Origin: Warburgia ugandensis
Lineage: Eukaryota > Streptophyta > Magnoliopsida > Canellales > Canellaceae
Direction: 5' to 3'
DNA length: 64,000 bases
Assembly: GCA_035236585.1 (NCBI GenBank)
Contig: CP141134.1
Span: forward strand, 22,374,414-22,438,413
Shown: positions 1-11,835 of the stretch, piece after piece
How positions within the stretch are numbered: position 1 is the first letter of the stretch
How the letters are laid out: every line of letters begins with the position of its first letter
Notes under the pieces: model-generated
What the model was told of the DNA's origin: nothing
Database searches by the model: none
Seen by the model: only the letters and a program-made list of their open reading frames with translations
Translations under genes and position numbers: made by a program

Positions 1-509
1 ATAGCCGACTTTATCGTTAGACCTGCCATAATGATCTTGCGCTTACTTATGTCTGGTTTCCACGTTATTACTTCTTGTAATAGCTTCCATCTCTTAGTAA
101 ATAAACTTGCACACATCCCTTGGGTTTTTCTACTTAATGCATTAGCTACCACATTAGCTTTTCCAGGGTGATAATGAATGGAGAAGTCATAGTCTTTTAA
201 GTATTCCATCCATCTTCTTTGTCGCATGTTTAAGTCTTGTTAGGAAAAGATATATTTAAGACTCTTATGATCTGTGAAAACTTCAAACTTTTCCCCATAT
301 ACATAATGTCTCCAGATTCGCAAGGCAAAGATTATGGCTGCTAATTCTAAGTCATGGGTCGGGTAATTGACTTCATGCTTCTTGAGTTGCCTAGAAGCGT
401 AAGCAATTACCTTCCCATGTTGCATAAGTACGCTGCCTAGTCCTTGTTGCAAGGCATCACTATATATCTCAAATCTGCCACTTCCTGAAGGTAAGGTAAG
501 GACCCACAA
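1..509 (-). pseudogene. RNase H domain and linker towards integrase (Ty3/gypsy pol fragment)
   Basis: An open stretch of 89 codons (240-509) reads as the gypsy RNase H domain: a YSDA motif carries the first catalytic Asp, followed by GLGSVLMQ, the [20 protein letters not shown] block with the catalytic Glu, and [11 protein letters not shown]. In the retroelement this enzyme removes the RNA strand during reverse transcription. After a break near 239 the minus strand continues as a block with [28 protein letters not shown] and then spacer towards integrase, which would lie beyond position 1. The domain is joined directly to a broken RT, so it is a relic and not an independent gene. Confidence 0.88.
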
Positions 510-1170
510 ACACTATGATGAATTTGTCTAAGTGCTCCTTGAACACCCTATTCATGAGGTCCATAAACGGGGCTGGAGCATTAGTTAAACCAAAGGACAT
601 CACTCTGAATTCATAATGGCCGTATCGAGTCCTGAAGGCTGTTTTGGGGATATCTTCTTCTCTAACTTGAAGTTGATGGTAGCCGGATCGTAGATCAATC
701 TTAGAGAAGACTCTGGCTGACTGAAGTTGATCAAAAAGATCATCAATTCAGGGAAGGGGGTACTTATTCTTAATGATGACCCTATTTAGCATCCGATAGT
801 CTACGTATAATCTCATGGAGCCATCCTTTTTCTTAACAAAAAGGACTGGAGCTCCCCACAGAGATACGCTAGGCCGTATGAACCCTTTGTCAAGTAGTTC
901 CTATAACTAGGTCTTCAATTATTTTAGTTCTGCAAGAGCCATTCGGTAAGGAGCTTTGGAAATAGGGGAAGTACCAGGTATAAGGTCAATGGTAAACTCA
1001 ATTTCTCTTGGTGGGGGTAGACCTGGTAAGTCCTCAGGGAATATGTCAGGAAATTCTTGGACTACCTCTACATCCTCTAGCTTTGGTTGGGGACTCTCGA
1101 CAGATTCAATCTTGGCCAAGAAGAAGGGACATCCCTGAGCAATGTGCTTAACTGCTTTCATGGAAGAAAT
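510..1170 (-). pseudogene. Reverse transcriptase N-terminal half (Ty3/gypsy pol), active site deleted
   Basis: Read on the minus strand, 919-1161 gives the spacer leading into RT (PDIFPEDLPGLPP, then IEFTIDLIPGT and SKAPYRMA). With stops, it runs on through [46 protein letters not shown] (palm motif A with its Asp) and FGLTNAP. It ends at HLDKFIIVF, where family members would continue into the IDD-containing catalytic box. There the sequence jumps to the LTLPSGSG block just before RNase H, so the catalytic Asp pair, the thumb and the connection are gone. Several stops lie near 890-930. Confidence 0.87.
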
Positions 1171-1665
1171 AACACACGCTCCAGACTAATCCTTTCTTTC
1201 TTGGAGGGTGAAAGTGTCTCCATTAGGTAGGGTAAAAGTGACACATTTTTGGCGGCAATCAATAAAGGCTTGATGAAGGGCTAGCTAGTCCATACCTAGG
1301 ACGGCGTCGAAGTCTTTCATATCTAAGTGAATAAGATTGGTATGTAACAAATGATCTTTGACCAAAACGGGGACATCCTGGTGATAAGAATAGGTGGGAA
1401 GTGCCTGGCCTATAGGAGTCATGACTTCTAGAGTGAAGTCCAGGTCCTGTGGTATAATGTCCAAGCTTGATGCAAACTCCCGAGATATGAAAGAATGAGT
1501 GGAGCCTGTATCGAATAGAACTTTAGCAGGTGTATCATAGATAGAAAGAATACCTTCAACTACTGCATTTGAAGCCTGAGCTTGACTGGAAGTGAGGGCA
1601 AAGACACGTCCTTGGCTTTTTGGAACCTGATCTCCTTTACGCTCTTCAACTTTCCTTTTAGGACA
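1171..1665 (-). pseudogene. Retroviral-type aspartic protease region (Ty3/gypsy)
   Basis: The minus strand at about 1495-1530 reads AKVLFDTGSTHSFIS, in which DTG is the active-site triad of the pepsin-like retrotransposon protease. Downstream are PIGQALPTYSYHQDVPVLV and DFDAVLGMD, the flap and second-strand region of the family. The enzyme would cut the Gag-Pol precursor. A TAG at 1285-1287 directly after LGMD stands where relatives have Trp, and another stop occurs near 1183-1185 before the RT spacer. DTG is intact but the polyprotein is not. Confidence 0.85.
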
Positions 1666-1669
1666 ATTC

Positions 1670-2605
1670 CTAGCAAAATGTCCTAATTCTCCACAAGTAT
1701 AGCAAGTGATGTTGACAGTGGGACATGGTTTTGCCTAAATGATTCCTGTTACACCTAGGGCATGTCTTCCAGTCTGGTCTTCTTCCTTTGTTTTCAAACA
1801 GCTTCTTGAAAGGTGGCCTGGGTCCAGATGATTGAAATAGTCTCTTTTCTTTATTTCTCATGGTGTTGATGTTTTTAGTTTCCTTTATCGCCTGATTCCT
1901 TTGATAATCTTTTTCGTATAGGGAGGTCATCTCTACGGCTTTGGCTACGGTGGAAGGTTGGAAACCTAGAACTCTATTCCTGAGTCCTGGGTTGAGCCCA
2001 TCTACAAATCTTTCCCCCACGTCTTCCTCATCAACACAAGCATGTGGTGCAAATCTTCGGAGGTTGATGAATTTATTTTCATACTGTTGGACAGTCATGT
2101 TTCCTTGTTCTAAGTCCATAAATTCCTTTTCCTTCTATTTTCTTCTGTGTTTAGGATAATATTTGTCATTAAAGACCTTTTTAAACTCTTCCCATCCTAT
2201 TGTTTCTTGCGGGTCAAAATAAGTCCTTTCCGCTGTTTCCCACCAAAAGGTAGCCTCTCCTCTTAACACAAACGTGGCCATGGGTACCTTTCTTTCTTCA
2301 GCTATGTTCATGGCTTTAAATATCTTTTCAATATCAATTAACCATTTTTCAGCTGTAGATGCTTCATCTTCTCTTATGAATGAGGGAGCTAATTTCTGAA
2401 ACCTTTCTAACTGAACCTCAGTCCTATCTATTGCTTTATCAGGGGAAGGATCTCGTGTGGTAGGGGTTTGGGTTTAATTACTCATGTATTGTCCCATATG
2501 TTGTAGGAATTGCTGGAATAATTCAGCCATCCCATTGCCTGACCCAGTGGAGTCCACTGGTGGGGCTTCAGGTCTTGCAGCATCGCTTACTTTCTTTCTA
2601 AGCAT
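1670..2605 (-). pseudogene. gag (capsid and nucleocapsid) of the Tekay-like element
   Basis: I take the start at the ATG at 2603-2605, about 130 bases past the primer site, giving MLRKKVSDAARPEAPP. The frame holds to 1670 with stops at 2474-2476 (TAA) and 2135-2137 (TAG), both where Gln codons are expected. The middle carries the capsid signature (WL..IEKIFKAM, then ATFWWE and FKKVFNDKYYP). The longest open part (1670-2119, 149 codons) has the MDLEQGNMTVQQYENKF block. The nucleocapsid starts with CPRC and a frameshift near 1730 destroys the rest of the CCHC knuckle. Gag would form the virus-like particle that packages element RNA. Confidence 0.88.
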
Positions 2606-2732
2606 CTGTAAATCACAAGGTAATTCACAAGACCTTAGTATGTGTTATCATATTACCCCTTAATCTTTCATGGATGAAACTTGATTATAAGTTATTCTCC
2701 TCATAACTGGGCTGTGAGTAACGTCAAACTGC

Positions 2733-2744
2733 GCTCTGATACCA
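2733..2744 (-). other. Primer binding site, initiator tRNA-Met
   Basis: The minus strand reads TGGTATCAGAGC, complementary to the 3' end of plant initiator tRNA-Met, the usual primer for Tekay-like elements. It lies 2 bases inside the LTR edge at 2747. This fixes the direction of the element and the inner LTR boundary. Confidence 0.9.
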
Positions 2745-2746
2745 AC

Positions 2747-5564
2747 TGTGACGACCCGGGTTTTATATGATGCAATTTATTAAAAAGGCAAGCTCTTACT
2801 TTAGAAATATAAAATGCATGAAAATCTTTTGTTTTGGAAAGCAATCTATCGTATGAAACCCCAAGTGTCAAAACACATTTTCAAATCATATAGCCATGGC
2901 ATAGTTTTAAATCAACTCTATTCTCAAGAAAGTGTTAGTCACAGCCCCGGCTACAGAGAGTAACTACAATCAAGTAGCATTCACTAAAAGATAGGGTAGG
3001 GGTTTACTTGTATTTAATTTGGATGTTCTCTATGTCACGGGTGTATCCTATCCTTAAGTGTTTACTTGTATCTAAAAAATGTTAAGGATTGGGTGAGTAT
3101 ACACGATACTCAATAGGAGTCCATCACTACTAGTTTTATAATGCATGCTAGGTTTTAAATCATATATTCTTTAAACCATGTACATGTTTGAACACTCATG
3201 TTCAATATCGATATTAAAAACCATTGTCAAAATAGAATACTGACGACTTAAAGAATAGCAGAATCCAAGTCGAAAGTAACATAGATATCATGAAAATATA
3301 CTATGATATGCATAAGATGCTCATCTGAATCCAACTCATGGATCTATGGTCGACCACACTCATGTCATGCCATATGCAATGCAAGTAAATCCTCAATAAC
3401 ATAGGGCACACTATGCCCACGACCTCATCGCCGTATGATCCTCGGGTACTTAGGGACTCTTGATCATAGCCTCCATGGCGCATGTGACACTTCGACGGGT
3501 GCCATGACACCAGTGGTAGTCCTCATTACCACTCAGCAATCGAAGTAAGACAAGCCTTTTTGGCGTGGTACCCTTTCCACCTATAGTGGTAGAGGTTGGG
3601 AGTCCACCCTGAACCTCTCGACATATCGTCCACGTGTTTACTAGCCCAAAAGCATCTAAAGATAAAGCCAAAGCTCAATCATGGCAAATCATGCAATTTA
3701 TGCAATCAGTTGCAAAACATGCATGCAATGCATAAAATCTACTCATGCTAGTATCGCATTCAAAGTCATAACCTTGCCTAGAAGCCTGTCAGCTCTCTCT
3801 GGATCGCCCTCATCGGCCCACCCTCATCAACGCACCCTCATCGGCCAAGGTTACACTTTTCAAAACATGTCTATGCATGTATCATGTAGACAAGAATCCT
3901 TTTTCAAAACATGTTTATGCATGTAACACATGTCTTGGCAATATATGCGCAATGTATTTTTCATATGCATGCTAAGTTCGTTTATGAAATCAATTCATGC
4001 TAAACAGGTCATGTGCATAAGGATGTAACATAAGTTTATATGATATACGCATAAAGACAGGAAAAGCAACCATGACTCAAAACATGCACTCTCAAAGCAT
4101 CATGGGTTCTTTTCTTCTTTTTTTTCTTTTTTTTTTCAAAAGTCTAGTAGTGATAGGACACCTACCTGGTTTGATCATGCTAGTCCCCTTGTCATCGTAT
4201 GTTATTGGACATGGTTTAGGGGAAAAAGGTTAGCTTGGCCTATTTCTATAGGTTCTAGAATAGTTTACCTCACTACTTAGGCATTAAGGGTCCATTCCCA
4301 TGCCTAAGGACCTCCTAAGGTCCCTAACTGGGCCTTGGTATAGTCAGGTTTGCAAAGGTTTAGTGGCCTCGCACCACTATCATAGTTTAAGGGTCATGAT
4401 AGCCTTAGATAGGGCTTGATCAGGTATTTTATGGTTTGGGTGTGTCCACGCCGTCGATACGGACACAAGGCCTCTCGCGGCACCTCAATCGGAGTCTTAG
4501 AACTCATGTTATGGGCATTTTAGTGTTATGAGTAGATAGAGGCCCAAAACAACCCTGCGTCACCGCTACCGGGACGCACTTGCATCCTGGTCGAGCAGTG
4601 ACTAGCTTGCACGGGTAGTCGCATGCTCCTGGGTGCAATCAGGCTGCGCACTCTACTTTCGCAGAATGCATGGCATCACCATAGCAATCCCATACGAGGC
4701 AGGCACCCAGGACGCTAATGCGTCCCGCGTCAACGGCGCTCACCCCACAGGGCACGTTTGCTGATGCACCAGGCCTCCGCCCTCTTTCTTGATTTGCGGG
4801 CACGTCCATGGACGCGCCCGTTAGTTTGCCTTTAACGCATTCGGCGCATTTTGTTTCTGTGGTGACTTGGGCATCCTCGGGACACCCTAGTTCGACCCTA
4901 TTGGACCAGTACACCCCAGGCACCTTCCCTGAGTCTGTTGTTGCTCCCTAGAGCCTTGTTTTGCATGGTTTCTCATGCAAAAGCTTAGGAAAATTCATCT
5001 TACAACTGAGGGGGAGATGGGTTTGGAGTTGTTTAAGGCGTACCTGGTTCGTGGCTGAGTATTTTCCTTGTTTTCTCCTCTTGCACATAGCTTCTAGATT
5101 GGTTTTTCCCAGGGTTTTGAGGTTCTATTTGAGGCGCCCAAGAGCTCTATTTATAGAGCTTACAAAGGTTCTGGAGGGGGGTTTCTAAAGCCATGGAATG
5201 GCGGTGGAGAAACCTCCAGAATGGTGGTGGTTTCTCCCCTGCACACCATCATTCTAGAAACCTCCAGTATGTTTGGGAAGAAGGGGGTGCCCGTATCAAA
5301 ACAGGTCCCTATTTTCTCAGGCCAAATTCGTTTTAACTTTAATTACAATTTTGCCCTTAAACTTCAAAGGGCCATAACTTGCTCATTTTAACTCCATTTT
5401 GGGTGATTCTGGTCTTGTTGGATCCCTTTTTCCGAGACACACCAAGGGTACCATTCTAAGGACCAAATTTCTGGGGTCTAGTCAAGGTGAACAGTGAAAT
5501 AACCAAAATACCCTTATCTCAAAAAGTGAACTTTTCATTACCAACTTGGGATTTCAAGGTTACA
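2747..5564 (-). repeat. 5' LTR of the Tekay-like element
   Basis: The inner edge is clear: on the plus strand it begins TGTGACGACCCGGGTTTTAT, two bases after the primer site, so the minus-strand LTR ends ...GTCACA. The outer edge is less sure. I place it at 5564, where the minus strand starts TGTAACCTTG and then follows, by eye, the start of the solo LTR at 8200 (an ACTTCAAAG-like block and a stretch ending TATTTTGGT). Length would be about 2.8 kb. The LTR has a TATA box at 5147-5156, a GC-rich stretch at about 4540-4930 and short internal repeats at 3808-3846 and 3857-3927. The other LTR is outside the window, so no target duplication can be checked. Confidence 0.75.
5147..5156 (-). promoter_or_regulatory. 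TATA box of the Tekay-like 5' LTR
   Basis: The minus strand reads CTATAAATAG about 410 bases inside the proposed LTR start, a similar depth to the TATA boxes in the two solo LTRs (8685-8695 and 28592-28602). Transcription would run towards gag. The position is read directly; promoter activity is inferred. Confidence 0.55.
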
Positions 5565-8194
5565 AAAATGGAGTCAATACAGATTTTGAGTGAGTTTTTT
5601 CTTACTGCTGTATACACTAATTATGATTAATTTCTTTGGGGATTATTAGTTCATAATGGCATGTATACCTTTTGATGCCAAAAATTTTTCTTAAAGAGTC
5701 TTGGAAATGGCACATACATTTGATGTGTTTCTAAGTCCAATTTTGAGCAAAGTAATGGACTAAATTGATGTTCATTATTAATGAATCAAATCTCTTGATA
5801 AATTGGATAACTTTACATGCTATTAAGTATTGTCAATCTAAACTATGATCCAACAATTTTTATGATAAAAAATCCTCCAAAGTTGGATCATTTTCTACAA
5901 TCCATACAAAAAATGATACCAATAACAAGGGTATTTTGAGACTAATTAAGTGATGAGAAAATGTTGGAATCTCTCTAAACCTTATGTACATTAATGATAC
6001 TCCATAAGTTAAGTAAGCACGGATATAAAATTCATAAGTTAAAACCTTTGATTTCATAGGTTTGGAATTACAAAATCTAGGGAAACTCCTAGGAGCACAT
6101 GAACTGCTATTGACGCCTAAACATGAGATCTAGTAGCATAACACCCAAGCCATTGAAATTACTAAGAAAATGATGACAAAAGTGAGGCTAAAACAACAAA
6201 TAATTGGTATGTGATATTTAACCCTAAGGCTTTTCCTACGGCATAAGAGGATTTACATACCAAGAGGTACCATTGGAATGTCCCAGAAACCATTGAATAT
6301 GGGATCGGTGTAGCGCATTGTCATGGTGTATTTTTAAGAATTCCCATTGGAAAAGATGATCAAGACTAATTCTAATATCAATAGCAATGGTGGTATGGTT
6401 AAGCCTTGAAAATATGTTACTCATTCACTCAAATCAAGTGAAATTTGGACTTAGAATCATCGGCCATTCTAGGGTGAGACTTGGGGTTGACTACTCTATG
6501 GACCATGTGTCCTTTGACAAATGCATTCCACCAATACCAAGTCATGAAAAAGAGACCTTAGAACATAAGCTAATGTTGGAAATGATGAAAACATAATTCA
6601 AGACTTAATCCCTAAAAGAAGTAAGTGAATTTCCCTATGTAGTACCCATAATCTAAAAACTATTCACTTAATGTTAATAAGTGACCACTATCATTGAATT
6701 TCCTTCAGGAGGAAGTGTTAATAATAAAATAAGGGTAGGAAATGCCTTAAGTGATACCACAAATATGTCATGTGAGTGCTACTTTAATATGTGTGAAAGG
6801 CATGGGAATGTTATATTGATTCCATAATAAAGCTATGGAATGCTATAAGTAATGACATGTAAGTGATATGCTTATGATAATTGAATGCTATGTAAAGATC
6901 ATGGAAATTCTATGCCTTAGTGATGCCATGACTATCATATGTATGCTACTTGAAAGGCTATGCTAATGTTGTATGAATGCAATGGCACGCTATGGATGAC
7001 AACATGTATACATCATGTGAATGATACTTAAAAATGTTATGTTAATACCATGCGGATGCCATGAGGTGCCATAGAAGAAAAGAAGTATATGACATGGAAA
7101 ATGTTACTTGAAATAGTCTGTGAATGCTATGGAAATGTCAAAGAATTGATGCACTATTATTATGAATATGCCATGGAAATTGGCATGTAAAATGAACTAA
7201 GGAAAATGCTATAAAGTGACATACAACATTATAATAAGTGATGGAAAGTTATGATAATACCCATGCTATACATTAGTAACCAAGGAACTTAATTTCAAAA
7301 ACACCATAAGATTGATTATAGTGGTGGAAATCAAATTAACATGCCTGATTGGACAATCATCATTTTACTTGAACTTGTAGGAAAACGTTTTCATGGATAC
7401 CTAGTATGTTTAGCTAAAGATTGATAGATCTACTATATAAAAACTTCATAAAGTTGTATGTTTCAATGTCCTTGAAAAGTTATACATAGAAGAACATTGA
7501 GAAACAATGGATAGAAAAAGTCATGAAAAGGAAAATTCTTGAAATGAAATATGGAGAAAAAAATCTTGAAAAGAAATGCATCGAAAACCTTTGAAAAGCA
7601 TGCATTGAAATTCCATGGAGAAAGGATGCATTTAAGATGCTCCAATTCGAATAGGTAAAAATATGAAAAGTAATATAACATGTATTGACCTCATTTGGCA
7701 TAGATAGAAGAACACTTTCATCTTAGTGATGGAAAGGGATTCCATAATCAATCTTACATGATTTTGAAGGATATGAAGGTGAGTAGTCTCATTTATCATT
7801 TGTTTTGAGTTTTGGATTTTGCCCTATAAGGTAATGTTTTATTGGAATTTGTAAGTCCTTAGCTCATAAGGCATTTGTAAGTCATAAAGGCACTATGATA
7901 GGAGGTATAGATTGGCCCTTGACTTCTAATTTGATACCTATCCTTACAAGCATTCTACTTCAAGAGTATATTTCATAGAGCTATTCCTAGGTTAAGCTGG
8001 TAACCTTATAAGGGTTTGCCTAAAATAGACCATGCAAATATCCATGACAGTTGCGGTGGCTGGTGAAAGTTGGCTTGGCATTGGTAGTCCCACTGGTGGT
8101 GCATAGATGTCAAGATATGATATAATGTTTTAGCATATGTGCTAACATATTGGTCATTCTCGAGAGTCAGGCCAGAGCCCGTGGCAAGATGGCT
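5565..8194. other. AT-rich intergenic DNA, no gene recognised
   Basis: I see no conserved protein motif on either strand. The short open frames here (such as 5860-6057, 6236-6424, 6387-6596 and 7463-7701) are composition-driven and resemble nothing I know. The main structure is a degenerate repeat at about 6750-7200. The end of this stretch (7900-8194) is a little richer in GC and is the target of the solo LTR at 8200. Confidence 0.6.
6750..7200. repeat. Degenerate tandem array rich in ATG/CAT
   Basis: A loose unit recurs: a CAT(A)TGTGAATGC-like segment, then TACTTGAAA-like, then GCTATG or GTTATG. Recognisable copies start near 6768, 6935, 7013 and 7089. Spacing is irregular and the copies are strongly diverged, so this looks like an old satellite-like expansion. 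Confidence 0.45.
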
Positions 8195-8684
8195 GTGCTT
8201 GTAACAACCCCAAAAATTTGCTATTGCATGATCAAAGTATGAGTTTTCTAGGAAAATAACTTTTATGGAATTAGAATAAGGAACTAAAAAATATATAATT
8301 GGATTGTACTCAAAAAATGGAATCCAACGACCTAAAGAAAGCTAAAAACGAAGTCCAAATGAGGAAGTTATGGGACTTCAAAGTCAAGGCTATTTTGGTA
8401 ATTAAAAGTTAAAAGAAAATTAAGAACATGAAATTGAAATTAGAAAATCTAGATTCTACTCGTCGATAAGAATCCAACGACACTAAGTTTATTGAAATCG
8501 GAGATCAAATGAATAAATGGTAATTTTCTTACAAAAGGGCATTTTAGTAGTTTTACTAGTGGCCCCACTTGTAGAAATGTGGGTCTGGTGGTGATGAGGT
8601 GTTGGTTGCATAACAATCATACATGTTGACTAAACTTAGGCTGAGTAGAATGATAAGGAAGAAAAACAATCATTTTAGGTTTAA

Positions 8685-8695
8685 TATATAAAAAG
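8685..8695 (+). promoter_or_regulatory. TATA box of solo LTR H
   Basis: TATATAAAAAG lies 486 bases inside the LTR start on the plus strand. The depth is close to that in the two related LTRs. It is followed by a purine-rich stretch (8840-9000). Whether it is active is unknown. Confidence 0.5.
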
Positions 8696-11424
8696 AAAAG
8701 AGGGAAAAGAAATGAGTTAAATAACAAAGTGAAGGGGGCCACATTTGATAATGGCACCCCCCCTTAAGTAAAATGAGAAATAGACATTAGGTCTATTTCC
8801 CAAACTTGATGCAAATGGGAAAACCAGAGGGGAGAAAGAGAAAATGGGGAAGAAGAGAAGAAGAGAAGAAGAAGAGGGAAGAGGAAGGAGAAGAGAGGAA
8901 GGGAGGTGGAAGGCCAACCTGCACACTGAAGAAGTGCAGGCCCACCTAAGAAGAAGAAGAAAAGGAGATTTTTGGGGGGTTTTCATTGCCAAAGAAGGAA
9001 GGCCACGCTGGGAACAATGGTGGCTCAGATGGTTAATCTGGCTGCCCATTTCATTCTACAATAGGGGGCGATCAAAAGCCCTTTGATCCCATTGCAATCA
9101 AAGGAGAATCGAAGCTGGATTGAGAGGGGAACAATGCACGTGGCTAGGGATGTAGCATTTCATGGTAGATCAGAGCTGATCTAGCACGCCTAAGAAGGGG
9201 AAAACATGGTCATGCCTCCTTTAGGTAAGATCTACAAAACCTTGTTCTTAATTTGGTGAAATTTGTTAGATCCATGAATTTCTATCCTAGATCTAAATTT
9301 AAGGATAATCCAACCATCCATTTCTTAATCTAAGTTTATGGATAGGTAGATACACGGTTGACAAACCTTAAAATCAACTCAGATTGCTTATCTAGACTAT
9401 AAGACCAATTGGATGATCTCAGCCATTCATTAGGTACTGTTCATACAGTAAAAATTTGATGTCTGGTCACTGATCAGACACCATAGATGAATTAAACAGC
9501 CCTGAAATTGCTATAATATAAGAGGAATTGATGATCACACAGTAATTCTGCAGTGTCTAGTTGATGATCATACACCGCTGATGAATCCTACAACCCTAAA
9601 TTATCTAGGATGTGACTAGTATGGTGTAATTTAGATGAAAACCTCTCAAGAAACCTCAGTTGTCTGATCTGTTACTATTCAAACAATGACTTGTTGCATT
9701 GGATTGATGATCAAACCCCACAGATGAGTTTTGATTGCCAATCTAAAGCTAGAAGTGGTCTATCCGACCAATGTGCACCCTTAAATTAGTTAAATCTGAC
9801 CATGTAATCTGATGGAAAACATAATTTAGATGCCCACATAGATCAAACAGTAGATCTCAACCCTAAACTAAGGACATACATCCACAAAAGCCCTGATCAA
9901 CTCACATGAGTCTTGATCGTCCATGTAAAGATCTAAAAATGATGATCCAACCCTTGGATACCATTGGATTCTTAAAATTATGATCATAATTAAATCTAAA
10001 TATCTCTGTGTATGTGAATGTATTAAGAAAAGAGTTTTTATGCATTGAATAGATTAAAGCACATGCGGTCGATCATGAAGAAGAGGGTGATTAAAGCTAG
10101 TGGAATCTAGTGAATGTGTCACACGAGGTAGGTGGAAATTTAAAACAGCATGTCTAAATAATAAGATGCATATTCTAAACATGATCTTATTTCTGATTAT
10201 AGATGTTATGAAACTAAAATGGTATGATTAGTATTCGACATGCTTTAAATTGAAACAATAAAATAATATTAATTAAAAGAATTGCATGTTATAATTGATC
10301 CTTATGACTTGTACATCATGTACGTAAATTGTGAAATTATGTTTATGGTGCATGGGTACCATATCAGTATTGATGATGTATGAGTCTAGGTTTATAGGAT
10401 ACATCCTTGGTGTGTTATCACCAAATAAGTGAGGATGTTATTCTTGTTATGAAATATATGAATAGGCAAATTGCCTGCTATTATGATTATTTTACATCTG
10501 GGCATGGAGGCCTGAGAGTTTTGTTCTAGACAAGCGTAGGCCTAGGGATGCTATGCTGGGAGAGTTATGAGGATTTGGCCACTTGCTCTCTGAAATTTAT
10601 TATGTCATGGATACCAAGCACTATGTGTTGGTAAAAGTTGAGTGAGGCAATTATGGGAAGGTCACTATAGTGACAGCCATAGTCCTCCCATACAGACATG
10701 GATATTGTGATTTCCACTGAGGATGGTATAGGTGGATTATTGAGTAGTTATCCGGCACGCTATATGAATTCTAACTGCATGCATAGTAGTCCTTATATTT
10801 GATGCACTATAGTGCTTATATGATCTCACATTTTGAGATACCTTTTGTGATATGGCATGATGATATGTCTTATATTCCTTTCCCAGCATTGGCTGGAGGA
10901 TTGTGGGCCTCGTATAGTGAGGGGCATGAGGATTATATTGATATACCAATAGAGGCTAGATGATTATGAACCCCATATGATGAGGGGTATGATTCTGAAA
11001 CCCAGCATCGTCTGAGAATGTAAATTAGATGATATTGATTATATGCATAATTTTGTATGTTTTTTTGACAATTTTCATATATGTGTATGTATGCTATATG
11101 TATATGATTGAGGGCATAGTTTCATATAAGTTTCATATGGGTATTTGAATGGGTAGAACTATTATGCAGAGTATGGTTCATGGAATTGGATTAGTTTATT
11201 TAGATAACAAATAATAATTAAAGATGTTTGATAAATCAATGGATTACTTATAATTATGAAATATGTAGATATTTGGTTTATAAATAGATTATTGAAATGT
11301 GAAACATATAGTAAATCCCATTCAATAAAATTGCTATGAAAATGAATGTTCTAATTACTATGGAATAATTAATGTATTTTAAGATTTAGCATGCTTCTTA
11401 AACTCCCCTACCAAGCATAGCTTG

Positions 11425-11463
11425 CTGAGATGTTGTAAATATTTTATGTTTACAATATCTCAG
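11425..11463. repeat. Conserved hairpin in solo LTR H
   Basis: Arms CTGAGATGTTGTAAA (11425-11439) and TTTACAATATCTCAG (11449-11463) are complementary except for one G-T pair, with a 9-base loop. The same hairpin is found at 24987-25026 in solo LTR G. In both it lies near the 3' end of the LTR. Confidence 0.7.
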
Positions 11464-11835
11464 AGGTAGATAGACAGGAGAAGATGTACACAAGAAGAGG
11501 AATCCAGCAACCATACTTTTGCGCTTAGGTATATACTTTATTTAAAGCTTTTGTATTGTGTAGTTAGTAATTTGAATTATGGTATTGGACATTTAATATA
11601 ATGCTATAGGGCCTGTACAAGTGAACCATTAGATGGGTCCTGTTTTAAGAAATGAATTTCTATATTCTAGAAAACTATATATAGGTATAGTGTGAGCAAT
11701 AAGTTGACATCTGAGTTTTTGGAAAAATAAATTTCAAAGAAAAATCTTTCATTGTTTCTGTATTTTAAAATTTAAAGGTGCGCCACCATTTGAAATAAAT
11801 GCCAAAAATTTTCATGAAAAACCCAGGGTGTCACA

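Larger units (their letters stand above)
1..5564 (-). mobile_element. Ty3/gypsy chromovirus (Tekay/Del-like), 5' part, truncated by window edge
   Basis: On the minus strand the order is 5' LTR (2747-5564), primer site for initiator tRNA-Met (2733-2744), gag (from 2605), protease, part of reverse transcriptase, RNase H, and the start of the linker to integrase at the window edge. This is the order of a Ty3/gypsy polyprotein, and the protein motifs resemble plant Tekay/Del chromoviruses. The reading frame has many stops, a frameshift in the gag zinc knuckle and a deletion that removes the RT active site, so the copy cannot move on its own. The 3' LTR and the target duplication lie outside the window, so completeness cannot be judged. 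Confidence 0.9.
8200..11835 (+). mobile_element. Tekay-like solo LTR (H)
   Basis: The sequence starts TGTAACAACCCC and ends CCAGGGTGTCACA, the same terminal style as the Tekay-like LTR at 2747-5564 and the solo LTR at 24583-29159. The flanking pentamers are GTGCT (8195-8199) and GTGCC (11836-11840), a 5-bp target duplication with one mismatch. No primer site, gag or pol lies beside it, so it is best explained by recombination between the two LTRs of a former full element. At 3636 bp it is long, which fits this lineage. The shared blocks AAGCATAGCTTGCTGAGAT and ACCAAGCATAG and the hairpin at 11425-11463 also occur, inverted, in the other solo LTR. Confidence 0.86.

Noticed and set aside
3681-3926. 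81-codon plus-strand frame
   Set aside because: Inside the 5' LTR, over short internal repeats (3808-3846, 3857-3927); no motif.
4639-5188. Frames of 94 (-) and 75 (+) codons with Cys-rich stretches
   Set aside because: Located in the GC-rich part of the Tekay-like LTR; not conserved with the islet in LTR G.
8717-9086. Overlapping frames of 110 (-) and 80 (+) codons
   Set aside because: Purine-rich stretch just after the TATA box of solo LTR H; no motif, both strands open because of composition.
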